A stretch of 64,000 nucleotides of DNA from Bradyrhizobium sp. 170 (GTDB taxonomy: Bacteria > Pseudomonadota > Alphaproteobacteria > Rhizobiales > Xanthobacteraceae). The notes beneath the pieces are model-generated. The model worked only from the letters and a program-made list of their open reading frames with translations, was not told the DNA's origin and did no database searches. A program made the position numbers and the translations under genes. The stretch is from positions 3,782,001-3,846,000 of the forward strand of contig NZ_CP064703.1 in assembly GCF_023101085.1 (NCBI RefSeq). The letters run 5' to 3'. Below are positions 26,842 through 36,950 of this stretch, piece after piece (within the stretch, counting starts at the first letter, position 1; every line of letters begins with the position of its first letter).

Positions 26842-28671
26842 ATGGCGACATTCACGCGATCGAAAAGGCTACTGGTTTCCGCGGGAGCTGCGGCACTCGG
26901 CGGCTCTGCACTGGTGACGTTGCTGTCCGGAAACATCATCACCCTCGCGGGTGGCGCAGTCGCCATGGACATACTGCCGCCATTCGTCGGCGCGGATTTT
27001 TCGGTTTGCAGCACGCCGGCTGCAACTGGCTCGCCGAACATGATGCTTCGCCTGGTCCAGACAGAAGTGCCACGCGCCGAGATGAGCGTAGCCAGCTCCG
27101 CGACAGCATTCGCGGAGACCGAGCCGCCGTTGTTTGCCGGCCTCGGTTCCATCACTTACGAGATCACGACCGCAAATGAGCGCGCGCAGGCTTACTTCGA
27201 TCAGGGCCTGCGTCTCGCCTATGCGTTCAATCACGGCGAGGCGCAGCGCGCGTTCCGCATGGCGCAGAAGCTCGATCCCGACTGCGCCATGTGCTTCTGG
27301 GGCGAAGCGCTGGTGCTCGGTCCCAACATCAATCTTCCGATGCCGGAGGACGCGGTCGCGCCCGCGTACGCTGCCGCGCAGAAGGCGAAGGCGCTTGCCG
27401 GTAAATCCAGCCCACGCGAGCAGGCGCTGATCGGCGCGCTCGCGGCGCGCTACAGCAGCGATCCGAAGGCCGCCCGCGCCACGTTTGATGCAGCCTACGC
27501 GGCAGAAATGGCGAAGGTGGCGAAGCAGTTTCCCGATGACGACGAAATCGCTACGCTCTATGCCGAGGCGGTCATGGATCTCAGCCCCTGGGACTACTGG
27601 AAGCCGGGCGGCCGCGAAGCCAAGCCGCAAAGCATGCCGATCGTGCCGACATTGGAGCGCGTGCTGGCTCGCAATCCGAATCATCCCGGTGCCATTCACC
27701 TTTACATTCATGCTGTCGAGGCATCGGACCGGCCCAAGCGCGCCGAGCCCTATGCCGACCGATTGCGCGGTGCGATCCCCGGTGCCGGCCATCTCGTGCA
27801 CATGCCGAGCCACATCTACTATCGGGTCGGCCGCTATCTCGACGCGCTGCAAGACAACAAGGCTGCGGTCAAGGTCGATGAAAAATACCTGGCCGACACC
27901 AACGCGCCGATGGGCGTCTATCGGCTCGGCTATTATCCGCACAACGTGCACTTCGTAATGGCGTCGGCACAGATGGCTGGCGACGGCCGGACCGTGATCG
28001 CCGCCGCCGAGAAGCTGCGCGATCTCATTCCCGACGAGGTTGCCCGTGGTAGACAGCCAGTCAAGGCGGCGCCTTATTTCGCGCACGCGCAGTTCAGCAC
28101 GCCCGAGACCATCCTGGCACTGCCCGATCCCGGCGACGCCATCCCTTATGTCAAGGCGATGTGGCTCTACATGCGCGGCGTAGCACTGGCGGCGCGCCGT
28201 GACTTCGCGAGCGCGGCGGCGGCCGCCAATGCAATCGAGACCCTTGAGCGTATCGCGGACTTCAAATTGCTGAAGGATTCAAGCGTCCCGGCACAGGAGG
28301 TGCTTCGCATCGCGCGTACACTGATCCTAGCGCGCGTGGCCCAGGCCAAAGGCGACAACCGCACCGCAGTCGTGCGGTTCGAGCGGGCGGCTGCGTTACA
28401 GGACGCGCTGCCCTACACCGAGCCACCATACTGGTACTATCCGATTAGGCAGTCTCTTGCCGCTGCCCTGCTGCAGGCTGGCCGCTACGATGAGGCCGAG
28501 CGAGAGTTCCAGCGTGCGCTCAGCCGAGCGCCATCCAACGGCTGGTCGTACTACGGGCTGGCGGAACTGCATAAGTCACGCGGCAACACCGCTGCGGCGC
28601 GCAAGGCCGAGGCTGACCTTGCCAGAACCTGGATCGGCGACCGCAGGCTTTTGCAGATTTCCAAGCTCTAG
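26842..28671 (+). CDS. TPR-repeat protein with N-terminal signal anchor
   Basis: This 609-residue protein starts at 26842 behind GGAG. A hydrophobic N-terminus (residues 8-40) suggests export or a membrane anchor. The remainder is helical and repeat-rich, with TPR units such as YFDQGLRLAYAFNHGEAQRA near 115 and AALLQAGRYDEAEREFQRAL near 545. A DCAMCFWGEAL segment and the phrase HLVHMPSHIYYRVGRY are typical of one uncharacterised family of bacterial TPR proteins. TPR domains bind protein partners; the partner and process are unknown. Confidence 0.8.
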   Translation: MATFTRSKRLLVSAGAAALGGSALVTLLSGNIITLAGGAVAMDILPPFVGADFSVCSTPAATGSPNMMLRLVQTEVPRAEMSVASSATAFAETEPPLFAGLGSITYEITTANERAQAYFDQGLRLAYAFNHGEAQRAFRMAQKLDPDCAMCFWGEALVLGPNINLPMPEDAVAPAYAAAQKAKALAGKSSPREQALIGALAARYSSDPKAARATFDAAYAAEMAKVAKQFPDDDEIATLYAEAVMDLSPWDYWKPGGREAKPQSMPIVPTLERVLARNPNHPGAIHLYIHAVEASDRPKRAEPYADRLRGAIPGAGHLVHMPSHIYYRVGRYLDALQDNKAAVKVDEKYLADTNAPMGVYRLGYYPHNVHFVMASAQMAGDGRTVIAAAEKLRDLIPDEVARGRQPVKAAPYFAHAQFSTPETILALPDPGDAIPYVKAMWLYMRGVALAARRDFASAAAAANAIETLERIADFKLLKDSSVPAQEVLRIARTLILARVAQAKGDNRTAVVRFERAAALQDALPYTEPPYWYYPIRQSLAAALLQAGRYDEAEREFQRALSRAPSNGWSYYGLAELHKSRGNTAAARKAEADLARTWIGDRRLLQISKL

Positions 28672-29106
28672 AACCTGCGCGTAAATCAGACGAATATCCC
28701 TATGATCGCAGTTACGAACGCTTCTCGTCTGTAAGCTGAAATGCTGCTCTCCGGACTCGGTATCACGCATCGGCTTAAGACCGTGTAATCGGCGACGAAC
28801 TTTCCCATGGCAAGCCGCATCCAATGCGAAACTTGGAGGGGCGGGTTATGGAGCCGGGAACTGACGAGCGTATCAAGTGCCTGCTCGCGCCAATTGACGC
28901 CCATGTCGTTCCCCGGCGTGACAATGCCGGCGCGGATCTGAAGGATCCGGTCGTCGACCAAGCACATGGCCACATGAAGTCGTGGAAGCACGATGATCCA
29001 AGCGCGCCGAACGTTTTGCGCTTAGCGCGGGCCCATACGTTTGCCTTCCGCCAGTGACCTGGCCGGCGTCGTTTCGAACGGCGCCTGACCAATTGCCTCA
29101 AGACCG
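28672..29106. other. intergenic region, no supported gene
   Basis: Open frames occur on both strands (for example 28686-28991 minus and 28824-29057 plus) but neither has a convincing ribosome binding site or recognisable domain. I see no repeat or RNA signature. Confidence 0.35.
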
Positions 29107-29361
29107 TTACCAACGGAGGACACGGGTTCGATCATTTTCGTCATCGCGAGCGGTCTTGCCGTAGCACTGCGCTTCATACGCCAACGCAGTTTCCAGACAC
29201 TGTTTGTAGCTCGTAAAGCTGCAATCAGTGCCGCCCAGGTTATATGACAAACAGTAGTGCCCGCGGGGAACGATAGGCCCGGCAGTTGCTGCGGATCCTG
29301 AAAAGGCAAGCGCAGACAGCGCAGCTGCCGAAACAAGTAGGATTGCCTGAGCGATTTTCAT
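29107..29361 (-). CDS. DUF3551 family small exported protein
   Basis: This 84-residue protein starts at 29361 with GGAGG five bases upstream. A signal peptide (AQAILLVSAAALSALAFSG) precedes a short cysteine-bearing domain, HYCLSYNLGGTDCSFTSYKQ then CLETALAYEAQCYG. The pattern of four cysteines is the DUF3551 pattern found widely in Bradyrhizobium. It should be exported to the periplasm, and paired disulphides are likely. Its function is unknown. Confidence 0.8.
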   Translation of the reverse strand: MKIAQAILLVSAAALSALAFSGSAATAGPIVPRGHYCLSYNLGGTDCSFTSYKQCLETALAYEAQCYGKTARDDENDRTRVLRW

Positions 29362-29907
29362 CATGTCCTCCAACACCAGTGTCATCAAACAGATGAGAGC
29401 TGACGTTGGGAAATCGATTAAAAAAAATCTTTATGTTCACTGAGTGTTTCATCATCTCTGAGCCGCAGGTGGGAATAGATCAAGCCGGGCCAGGAATTGC
29501 CTCCCAAGCCCTGACATGCTCGTGGGCGTCTCGTCGGCCAATCCAGAGCGATATCGGTCTGGATGTTCATGGAGCCGGCGATTGCGATGGGACAACCGTC
29601 CGGCGGTGCGATCTTTGGTATCGAGCAAGCATGTGAGACGATCGTGCGACACGCGAATTTTGGCAAATCAGACGGCAGAATAAATTCGTATTTACTCGTC
29701 AAACGCGCCCGAGCCTCTATCTCTTCCCTATCTCTCGGGTGTTGCGCTTGTCTGCCTTGTGCAACCCCCGAATTCATTCCGGTAAGTGCCAGAGCTCCCC
29801 AAACAGGAGCGCTCAGTGCTCGCTGGAGCTGAAAGCCTCAGCTGTAGGGACGTGCTTACGGCGATCGGGCGTCGAACAATTGCGGGAGTGGCGCAGGAGT
29901 CCTGGTA
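29362..29907. other. intergenic region, no supported gene
   Basis: Only short overlapping frames on both strands are present, none with a domain or good start signal. An A/T-rich patch lies near 29417-29432. Confidence 0.35.
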
Positions 29908-30195
29908 ATGACCTTGTTCTATCAGTTCAGCGTTTTTGCAGCCTCGCGTGGCGAGGGCCTACATCCGAAGCTTCGGGCCTTACTTGAGCGTGCGGCCGCC
30001 TCTCCGTTTTCGGAGGTCTCGATGCGCCGTGATGGCATGATCCAGGCTGGACCGAGTCCGGATTCGGAAGTCGTATCATCACGGGTCAACGTGACGCGGT
30101 TTTCGCGAGAGCTGGCCCGTTCCGTTGTTGCTGCGCCTAAGCCCGAAATACAAAAGCTATCGACGGCAAATCCGAATCGAGACCGTACCGTTTAG
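29908..30195 (+). CDS. hypothetical protein, low confidence
   Basis: This 95-codon frame has AGGAG about ten bases before its ATG. The product is hydrophilic with no signal peptide, membrane segment or motif that I recognise. It precedes the Na+/H+ antiporter gene by about 190 bp. It may be spurious. Confidence 0.25.
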   Translation: MTLFYQFSVFAASRGEGLHPKLRALLERAAASPFSEVSMRRDGMIQAGPSPDSEVVSSRVNVTRFSRELARSVVAAPKPEIQKLSTANPNRDRTV

Positions 30196-30382
30196 TTATG
30201 TAGGCTGTCTCGATGAGGACGGCACACGGTGCTTCGTCCCGCCAAAATGAGCCGGGCAGGGGCCAAGCGCCGGCCGATCGAGCCCGGCCCGTTTCGTCCG
30301 ACCTGCTTGGTTCTCGGCGCAAGGGGCAAGAGAGAAATCGACGCGCCAAACTTCTGACCACATCGATCATCGCGAGTAGACC

Positions 30383-32023
30383 GTGGAGACGATTGCCGTT
30401 GCCTTGTTTCTCCTGCTCGCCGTCGTGGTCAGCGGCACGCTCGCACGAATGTCTCCAATGGCTTTGCCGCCGCCGCTCGTGCAGATAGCGCTCGGCGCAT
30501 TCATTGCCTCGGTCGCGAATTTCGGCGTCAAATTGAGGCCGGATATTTTCTTCCTTCTGTTCCTGCCGCCTCTGCTCTTCTTGGATGGCTGGCGCATTCC
30601 GAAGGAGGGATTGTTGCGCGACAAAGCGACAATCCTGGAGCTGGCGCTCGGCCTCGTCGTGTTCACGGTCGTTGGTGTCGGGTCTTTCATCAACTGGATG
30701 ATCCCGGCGATGCCGCTGGCCGTCGCCTTCGCACTTGCCGCGATTGTCTCACCCACCGATTCTACCGCAGTTTCCGCGATCGCTACCCGCGTGCCAATTC
30801 CCAAGCGATTGATGCACATTCTTGACGGCGAGTCGCTGCTCAATGATGCCTCGGGCCTCGTGTGCATGCGCTTCGCCATTGCCGCAGCACTAATGGGGAC
30901 GTTCTCGCTCCTCGCCGCGGTCGGCACGTTCCTTTGGCTTGCGATCGGCGGCGTTGCCATAGGTGTAGGCGTCACCTGGATTGCGTCCGCCGCGAAGAAC
31001 TGGGTATCGCGGCATTTCGGCGAGGAGACCGGCTCGCAGATCCTGATCAGCCTGTTGATCCCGTTTGGTGCCTACCTTTTGTCCGAGCATCTGCATTGCT
31101 CCGGCATTCTCGCCGCCGTCGCGGCTGGCATCACCATGAGCTACGTCGAACAGAGCGGCCAGGCGCTTCCCATCACCCGAGTTCGGCGCAGCGCGGTTTG
31201 GGATCTTGTTCAGTTTACCGCCAGCGGCATCATCTTCGTATTGCTTGGAGAACAGCTTCCGCGGCTCGTCATCGGTGCAGCGCAGGTGGTGCGTGAGGCC
31301 GGACACCACGAACCGATCTGGCTCGTTGTGTATGTGGTTGCCATCAATCTCGCCCTTGCGGTGTTGAGATTCACATGGGTCTGGACGTCATTGCGCTTCA
31401 CGTTGTTTCGGGCAGCGCTGAAGGGTCAAAACTCATACGTACCAAGCTGGCGTCTCATCGCGGCGACATCGCTCGCCGGCGTTCGAGGGACCATAACGCT
31501 CGCCGGCGTGCTGACGCTGCCTCTGACCATGAACGATGGGTCTGCGTTTCCGGCGCGCGACCTTGCAATCTTTCTCGCTGCTGGCGTGATCATTGTGTCG
31601 CTGGTCGCGGCAAGTTTCAGCCTCCCGTTTCTCCTCAAGGGGCTCAAATTGCCACCTGAGCCGTCGCCACAGGAAGAAGAGGACCTGGCACGCATCGCCG
31701 CGGCGAAAGCGGCGATTCGGGCGATCGAGAAGGCGCAGCATCACATGGGGGAAGGCCACAGCGACGTCGATCTATATACCGATGCCGGGGTACGTATCAT
31801 GGAGCTTTATCGCCAGCGGATCAATGGTCGCTCAACGACCGGCAAAGAAGCATCCCTAGCGCGAAAGATCGATGAGATCGAGCGGAGGCTGCGCCTGACC
31901 GGGCTTCGTGCCGAACGGACCGAAATCTACCGTATTGCTCGTGCTCGCAGGCTCTCCGACGAGACATCCCGCAAGTTGGTTAGAGAGCTTGATCTGCTGG
32001 AGTCGCGCTTCGCAACGCGGTGA
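30383..32023 (+). CDS. CPA1-family Na+/H+ antiporter
   Basis: This 546-residue inner-membrane antiporter has about twelve hydrophobic segments, the SPTDSTAVSAI motif near residue 120 and HILDGESLLNDASGLV near 143, whose acidic residues bind the cation in NhaP/NHE-type proteins. A hydrophilic C-terminal tail of about 120 residues, rich in charged residues, follows the membrane domain. The frame begins with GTG at 30383, with a weak ribosome site. It exchanges sodium or potassium for protons and would help in pH and salt homeostasis. Confidence 0.88.
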   Translation: METIAVALFLLLAVVVSGTLARMSPMALPPPLVQIALGAFIASVANFGVKLRPDIFFLLFLPPLLFLDGWRIPKEGLLRDKATILELALGLVVFTVVGVGSFINWMIPAMPLAVAFALAAIVSPTDSTAVSAIATRVPIPKRLMHILDGESLLNDASGLVCMRFAIAAALMGTFSLLAAVGTFLWLAIGGVAIGVGVTWIASAAKNWVSRHFGEETGSQILISLLIPFGAYLLSEHLHCSGILAAVAAGITMSYVEQSGQALPITRVRRSAVWDLVQFTASGIIFVLLGEQLPRLVIGAAQVVREAGHHEPIWLVVYVVAINLALAVLRFTWVWTSLRFTLFRAALKGQNSYVPSWRLIAATSLAGVRGTITLAGVLTLPLTMNDGSAFPARDLAIFLAAGVIIVSLVAASFSLPFLLKGLKLPPEPSPQEEEDLARIAAAKAAIRAIEKAQHHMGEGHSDVDLYTDAGVRIMELYRQRINGRSTTGKEASLARKIDEIERRLRLTGLRAERTEIYRIARARRLSDETSRKLVRELDLLESRFATR

Positions 32024-32416
32024 CGCGCGAAATTCGCATCGCTATAGCCTCCGCGGTTCCAACGCCTAACCTTCTTGTGGGGTCGCGATTAATTCGTTCC
32101 AGGCGCATCCTCTTGGAATTGGTGCGAGGCCGACGGCACAAGCAGTGTGAAGGCGTTCCATTGATGTCGACGCGTGGCAAATTGCGCGGCACGGCAATTT
32201 GCGGAAGGACCGCGCGGGTTTGTTTGTTGGGTACAGCAGACACCGTTCAGAGCTGCATAGGCTTCCGCTAGTGACCAACACGGACATTAGCCCGTTTCGT
32301 ACGACGCGGCTGCTGAACGTGCTTGCACCGTTCCCGCCGCGCCTAAACAAGATTTTAATGGTGACGGTTTGGGCGTTTCCTATCTGAAAAATATTCGCAC
32401 AATAAAGGAGACAACC
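32024..32416. other. intergenic region with one regulatory element
   Basis: No gene is supported here. It contains the AT-rich element at 32343-32361 and the AAGGAG at 32405-32410 of the following small frame. Confidence 0.45.
32343..32361 (+). promoter_or_regulatory. AT-rich promoter-proximal element, copy 7
   Basis: The plus strand reads CTAAACAAGATTTTAATGG followed by TGACGGTTTG. It lies 56 bp before the ATG at 32417. It closely resembles the copy at 41836-41854. Confidence 0.62.
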
Positions 32417-32542
32417 ATGAAGTTGACAGTAACAGCATCACGATCTGCGATCGCGATCGATCACGACGAATGGATCAGCTGTTCTCACTGGGGGATGTTT
32501 CCGGTGCCGCGAAAGACCTCGAACTCGCGTGGCCGGGCATGA
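32417..32542 (+). CDS. short hypothetical protein, possibly a frameshifted remnant
   Basis: The ATG at 32417 has an ideal AAGGAG six bases upstream, giving 41 residues beginning MKLTVTASRSAIAIDHDEW. After about residue 18 the neighbouring frame, LFSLGDVSGAAKDLELAWPG, looks more protein-like, which suggests a lost frame. There is no recognised family. An AT-rich element lies 56 bp upstream. Confidence 0.4.
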   Translation: MKLTVTASRSAIAIDHDEWISCSHWGMFPVPRKTSNSRGRA

Positions 32543-32734
32543 GCTAAGGTTGGTTTCCCGAGGTGAAGCGCGCTTTGCGGTCAGGCGCTTTCGAAGCTAA
32601 CCTGGAGCGGACGTTCGGCTTGATAAGCCTTCCAGTACGAGCTAGCCGGTTTCCGGTCGCTGCTCGAAGGCCAAGTGAAGGAGGTCTGATTTTCACGGCC
32701 AGACAGGCTGGAGCATGTTTTGGGAATCGCCTGA

Positions 32735-33766
32735 ATGAATCAGATCACTAGCATGTCCCGCCCCAAGTTTCTGCCTGACAACTTCACCCTATCGCTAATC
32801 GGGACGCTCGTCGTAGCGAGCGTCCTGCCGTGCCGCGGCGCGGCGGCGGCGACCGTAGATGATCTCACCAACGTCGCCATCGCCCTGCTGTTTTTCCTGC
32901 ATGGAGCAAAGTTGTCGCGTGAAGCCGTGATCGCGGCGGCAAGCCACTGGCGGCTACACGTCCTGGTGCTATTGATTACATTTGTCGTGTTTCCGCTGTT
33001 CGGCCTGGCGTTCAAACCGCTCCTGTCTCCACTCGTGACGCCCACGCTTTACGCCGGTATCCTATTTCTCTGCACCCTGCCGTCCACGGTCCAATCCTCA
33101 ATTGCCTTCACGGCCATGGCGAAGGGCAACGTCCCGGCGGCGGTCTGCAGCGCCTCGGCCTCGAGCATCATCGGCATCTTCGTCACGCCGCTGGTAGGGA
33201 GCCTCGTGCTCTCGAGCCATGTCGGATTGGGTTCGGGCTGGCGAACCGTCGGCGAAATCGTGCTGCAGCTGTTCGTGCCCTTCGTCTGCGGGCAGCTTCT
33301 AAGGCCGTTGATTGGCGGATGGATCCAGCGCAACGAGAGCATCGTTAGCGGGATTGACCAAGGCTCGATCCTGCTCATCGTCTACTCAGCCTTTAGCGAG
33401 GCAGTAGGCGAAGGCCTGTGGCGCCAGGTTCCGCCTTCGGCGCTGGCCGGGCTGCTAGTCGCCGACGGCGTGCTTCTGGCGGCCGCGCTAATCACCACCG
33501 CGCTGGTCAGCAAATGGCTGGGCTTCGAGCGTGCCGACCGGGTAACCATCGTCTTCTGCGGCTCGAAGAAGAGCTTGTCTCAGGGCATCACCATAGCCAA
33601 GGTGATCTTCGCTTCGCACGCCGTGGGCGCGGCCATCCTTCCCCTCATGATCTTCCATCAGATCCAGTTGATGGTCTGCGCGGCACTGGCCCAGCGGTGG
33701 GGCCGTTGCGCGGAGACTTTTCCATCCCTGGCTTCAGCGGATGCGAAATCCCTTTTGCCGCACTGA
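32735..33766 (+). CDS. bile acid:sodium symporter family (SLC10-like) transporter
   Basis: This 343-residue membrane protein has ten predicted spans of the SBF/BASS fold. It shows FLHGAKLSREAV near residue 53, the TLPSTVQSSIAFTAMAKGN crossover near 115 and CGSKKSLSQGI near 275. These features match the YfeH/SLC10A7 branch, which is thought to move organic anions with sodium. The start could also be 32753 (MSRPKFLPDN), which reads like other family members. Its substrate is unknown. Confidence 0.87.
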   Translation: MNQITSMSRPKFLPDNFTLSLIGTLVVASVLPCRGAAAATVDDLTNVAIALLFFLHGAKLSREAVIAAASHWRLHVLVLLITFVVFPLFGLAFKPLLSPLVTPTLYAGILFLCTLPSTVQSSIAFTAMAKGNVPAAVCSASASSIIGIFVTPLVGSLVLSSHVGLGSGWRTVGEIVLQLFVPFVCGQLLRPLIGGWIQRNESIVSGIDQGSILLIVYSAFSEAVGEGLWRQVPPSALAGLLVADGVLLAAALITTALVSKWLGFERADRVTIVFCGSKKSLSQGITIAKVIFASHAVGAAILPLMIFHQIQLMVCAALAQRWGRCAETFPSLASADAKSLLPH

Positions 33767-34300
33767 AAAAGCTCCCGCCTTTGCTGCGGGTTCGCCGCGG
33801 CTTCAATTTCAACGGGTAGTGCTTGTCCCTTATTCCGGACTGATTGCGCGGATGACCTGGGTCATGAAGGCTGATGGCGAGCGATACAAGCAACCCGTCG
33901 CGCTTGCGGCGTAACGAGATCGTGTCGGAACCGGCGTGATGTGAAGGTCGGGAGGCGAACTGTGCGTAATGCAGAGCCGGTCGATCCGGCGATCGGGACA
34001 ACCCACTTGTGCCATCGCATCGTCGAGCGGGCGCTTTTGACCGGAACCTGGTCCACGGAGAGCATCATGGCCAGTGGTCATGTGAACCGCACCTGCAAGC
34101 CGAACACATGACTGCACCGACAAAGCCTGCGACGTGACGAAGGTCCTTGCCAACCCGGAGCCGTCCACACACGGCACTTTGAGACTTGCCGACTGATCCC
34201 TGGAATGTCCGCTACCCGAAAGACCGAAAATAATCGACGGGCGATCAGTGACGCGAAATTATGACGGGGATTGCAGCGATCGCGGAACCGTCCCCGTCGC
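33767..34300. other. intergenic region, possible dispersed repeat
   Basis: No gene is supported. The stretch near 34066-34170 encodes, in one frame, fragments like those from dispersed intergenic sequence in Bradyrhizobium, but I cannot define its ends. Confidence 0.3.
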
Positions 34301-34579
34301 CTACCTTGCCTGGCTCTCGCGTAATTTCCGGGCCAACGCGCGCGTCTTTGCGCGTGAGGCCGCCTCCTGGCTGTGCGAGCAGCTGGCACAGCACGCCTCG
34401 ACGCAGGGACCGAGTGCCTCTTCGATGATGGTGTTGATGGTGCGCGCGCAACGACCGCAATCGGCGCTGCAACCAAGGCAGCCATAGAACTGCTTGGCAT
34501 TTCGCGGCAAGGACCCGCTGCCGTTCACGGCATTGCGGACGTCGTGGTCGCTGAGGACGTTACAGGAACAAACGATCAT
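34301..34579 (-). CDS. bfd: BFD-like [2Fe-2S] protein (bacterioferritin-associated ferredoxin type)
   Basis: This 92-residue protein starts MIVCSCNVLSDHDVR and has YGCLGCSADCGRC. That gives the C-x-C and C-x2-C spacing of BFD domains, with an additional cysteine (GCSADCGRC). E. coli Bfd reduces bacterioferritin to release iron. A second cysteine patch, CVEACCASCS, follows, and the tail is basic; both make it longer than the usual 60-70 residues. No bacterioferritin gene lies nearby. Cytoplasmic. Confidence 0.8.
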   Translation of the reverse strand: MIVCSCNVLSDHDVRNAVNGSGSLPRNAKQFYGCLGCSADCGRCARTINTIIEEALGPCVEACCASCSHSQEAASRAKTRALARKLRESQAR

Positions 34580-34793
34580 TTGGAGGCGGGTCCGGTCTGC
34601 GATGCTTCCCGGACGTCGCCTGCGTCATTGAGAAGTTTCGCCCGTTGATCGAAATCTGCGAAAGGCGGCGTTACTATCGCACGGGCGGCAGCGAGACAAA
34701 AGGAACTGCACGAAAGTGGTACATTCACGGGGATGCACAATCGAGTCCGTCGGCAATCGGTTGCGAGAGGCGAGAACGTCCGAAATTGTCAGC

Positions 34794-34892
34794 TCAGCTG
34801 AACGCGAAAGCCAGCAAGCTCGAGCCAAGCAGCACAAGGCTGGCCGCTGTCAGCGTGAGGAATCCATCGGAAACCAAATCGTGATTGTGCAT
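34794..34892 (-). CDS. 32-residue single-span membrane peptide
   Basis: The minus-strand frame encodes a peptide of 32 residues, MHNHDLVSDG, then a continuous hydrophobic helix (FLTLTAASLVLLGSSLLAFAF), ending in serine. An AGG lies about eight bases upstream. The clean topology, a polar start followed by one membrane helix, argues for a real micro-gene, though chance cannot be excluded. No function is known. Confidence 0.45.
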   Translation of the reverse strand: MHNHDLVSDGFLTLTAASLVLLGSSLLAFAFS

Positions 34893-35650
34893 GATAAACC
34901 TGCCGTGTGAGATGCTCGTCCGAATTACTTACGCCTTCCAAAACAGGCCTCTGAGGCGCTGACGGAAATCGACTCCGTCCGCACGATTCAAAACTTTGCG
35001 CCTCGCGGATATCGGAGGCCTAGCTCAGCGCAGCGCCTCCTGCGTGAACATGCTCGATTTGGGTGGGTTCTTCCATCACACTTGCGTTCTGTGGCATAAC
35101 ATCTTCTGGTCGTCTGCGATAAACCTTGGTTTGACCGTCATGACGAAACGGCAGCGAAGTCGGGGAGGGGGCGTACGAGGATGGACGCCAGATGGAGCCG
35201 CGCTAAGGCCGCCTCGATTGGCGGCCTTGTCGTTAATTCCGATCAAGCCGCCTCATTGCCCCAAACGTCGGGGCCGTATGATGCAAACCTAGGATCGAAC
35301 GTAACCCTGGAGGTCACTTGGTGCGGGTCCTCGACAGTCCGCGATGTGAGTATGTCCGAAAATTTCTGATCGAACACCCGCAGAACGTGGGGCCGGCGGC
35401 CAGCAGGATTTAGGCCCCCGCCAGCGCTCACAGCGGCGGTTCTTGCCTGCCTATGGCAAGCCACTCCGGGAATCTAACAGAGAATTTAATGGGACCGACG
35501 GATTGCGAACCTACATCAGGATCGTGCCGCTCTCCCTCAGGCAGGCACTGCTAGCACGGCCCCAGCGGCTCCCCCCGGTCGCTGGGGCCGGACGACCGAT
35601 CGCCCGCGCACAGCCGATCGGGGACGCGATCGACCTATGGAGAAATCAAA
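34893..35650. other. intergenic region with one regulatory element
   Basis: No gene is supported. It carries the AT-rich element at 35474-35492 and a 20-base sequence shared with the region upstream of 38826. Confidence 0.4.
35474..35492 (+). promoter_or_regulatory. AT-rich promoter-proximal element, copy 8
   Basis: The plus strand reads CTAACAGAGAATTTAATGG. It is followed at once by CGGATTGCGAACCTACATCA, which recurs after the copy at 38891-38909. It lies about 160 bp before the small exported protein gene at 35651. Confidence 0.6.
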
Positions 35651-35881
35651 ATGCGGAGAGTGAGGAAGGCTGTAGCTACGCCGTACGCCGTCCTGATCGG
35701 CACGGGCCTATTGATCACCTTGTGCGCTTCCACCAACGCCGCGACGGTGCATCGCTCTAAACCGCGACATGTCCAAGGTTTGTCCTTTCACGACGCCGTT
35801 CCGCCACGGCCGCCGGTCCACTACGACGACACCCCGAGCTACAACGATCCGTCCAAGTTTGGCGGCGGCACGGCGTTATGA
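35651..35881 (+). CDS. small exported protein, paralogue of the gene at 39047
   Basis: This 76-residue protein has a signal peptide (YAVLIGTGLLITLCASTNAA) and a mature part of about 45 residues rich in proline, histidine and aspartate. GGAG lies nine bases before the ATG. The signal region and first mature residues (LCAST/ANAATVH) match the protein at 39047, so the two are paralogues. No domain is recognised, and it is probably periplasmic. Confidence 0.65.
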   Translation: MRRVRKAVATPYAVLIGTGLLITLCASTNAATVHRSKPRHVQGLSFHDAVPPRPPVHYDDTPSYNDPSKFGGGTAL

Positions 35882-36404
35882 GAACGAGACCACCCGCTGA
35901 TGCTCTGAATCTTCTTCCGCCTTCGGCGGCATGGCGGACATGGCCGACTTGCTACTGGCTCGACCCGGTCGCGAATGCAGACCCAAGCAGTCTCGTAAAG
36001 TCTGCTTCTGTCGATCGGACCGACGGAGCCGCCTACGCCAACATGGAGCGCCATAAGCGGCCGCTTCAATCGTTGGCCAATCAGGCTTGAGAACATGTTC
36101 GGAGCTTCAGGCGTCTTTACCCGCCGATCCGCAGGTGCTCTCCGAATGTCGGCAACCGGCCGCGTTTCGCAAACCGTTGAAAAACTCTCTTCGGATCGTG
36201 AATGAAATTCTAGCCGCCGATGGCGTGTTCACGCGCAACGGCGCGTGACGAGCGTGGGCAGGAATTTGTGATCGTTTTCTCCGCCGACCTCGCGCAGCGG
36301 TGAACGACCATAAACAAATATTTCATTTAAATCGCCGGTCGCTCCACGCATTTTCAAAGCAGACGCCAAAATGTTTTGGCCTCTGTATCCAATGGAGAAC
36401 TGAA
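35882..36404. other. intergenic region, no supported gene
   Basis: Only short, mutually overlapping frames are present, without start signals or domains. The ribosome site of the next gene (GGAG near 36394) lies at its right end. Confidence 0.35.
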
Positions 36405-36623
36405 ATGACCAGATTCAAAGTTCTGTCGGCAGGGCTGATCGCCGCAGCCATGCTGACCACGCCCGTGGTGGCTCGGGAGTATCCGCAGGTCGCCAAGGGG
36501 GCCGATGTCAGCGCCCCGCGTGGCGCCCTTGCCGGGCGTGACTGCGTCCGCGCTCCGGACGTCGGCGCATATGCATCGGACCCCTACACCAGACCGCCGT
36601 GCGAACCCGCATGGTCTAATTGA
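36405..36623 (+). CDS. small exported protein with two cysteines
   Basis: This 72-residue protein starts at 36405 after GGAGAAC. A signal peptide (FKVLSAGLIAAAMLTTPVVA) is followed by a mature part of about 48 residues with GRDCVRAPDVGAYASDPYTR and PPCEPAW. The segment VGAYASDPYTRPPCEP is characteristic of a tiny-protein family common in Bradyrhizobium. The two cysteines could form a disulphide in the periplasm. Unknown function. Confidence 0.7.
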   Translation: MTRFKVLSAGLIAAAMLTTPVVAREYPQVAKGADVSAPRGALAGRDCVRAPDVGAYASDPYTRPPCEPAWSN

Positions 36624-36950
36624 TCAGTCGGCGCCGCATCGGGCTGAACGGCCAGGCAACGAACCCGGATCGATGACGGCGTGCCCCTGGCACTGTAATG
36701 TGGGAAGCCTGCGAATAGTTCGGGCTGGGAGCGATTTGCCACCAGCCCGAATTCTTTGAACGGCCCCCACGCTACTGAGCATTCAAATTTGCTGCGAGTC
36801 CGGTTGTGGCCCATCGCGTCATCTCGCGTTGGTCGCGATCGATCTCAGGCAGATTGCCAACCGGCTCAATGATCGGGGTATTCGACCAGCCAGCGGACGT
36901 GCCGTTAGTCCGCAGCCATACACAAGCGACAGCATATGCAGGAGCATCCA
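36624..36950. other. intergenic region, no supported gene
   Basis: I see no gene, repeat or RNA signature here. The AGGAG before the next gene is at 36939-36943. Confidence 0.35.

Noticed and set aside
28686..28991. Minus-strand frame of 101 codons after the TPR gene
   Set aside because: It has no ribosome site or recognised family, and it overlaps another frame of equal quality.
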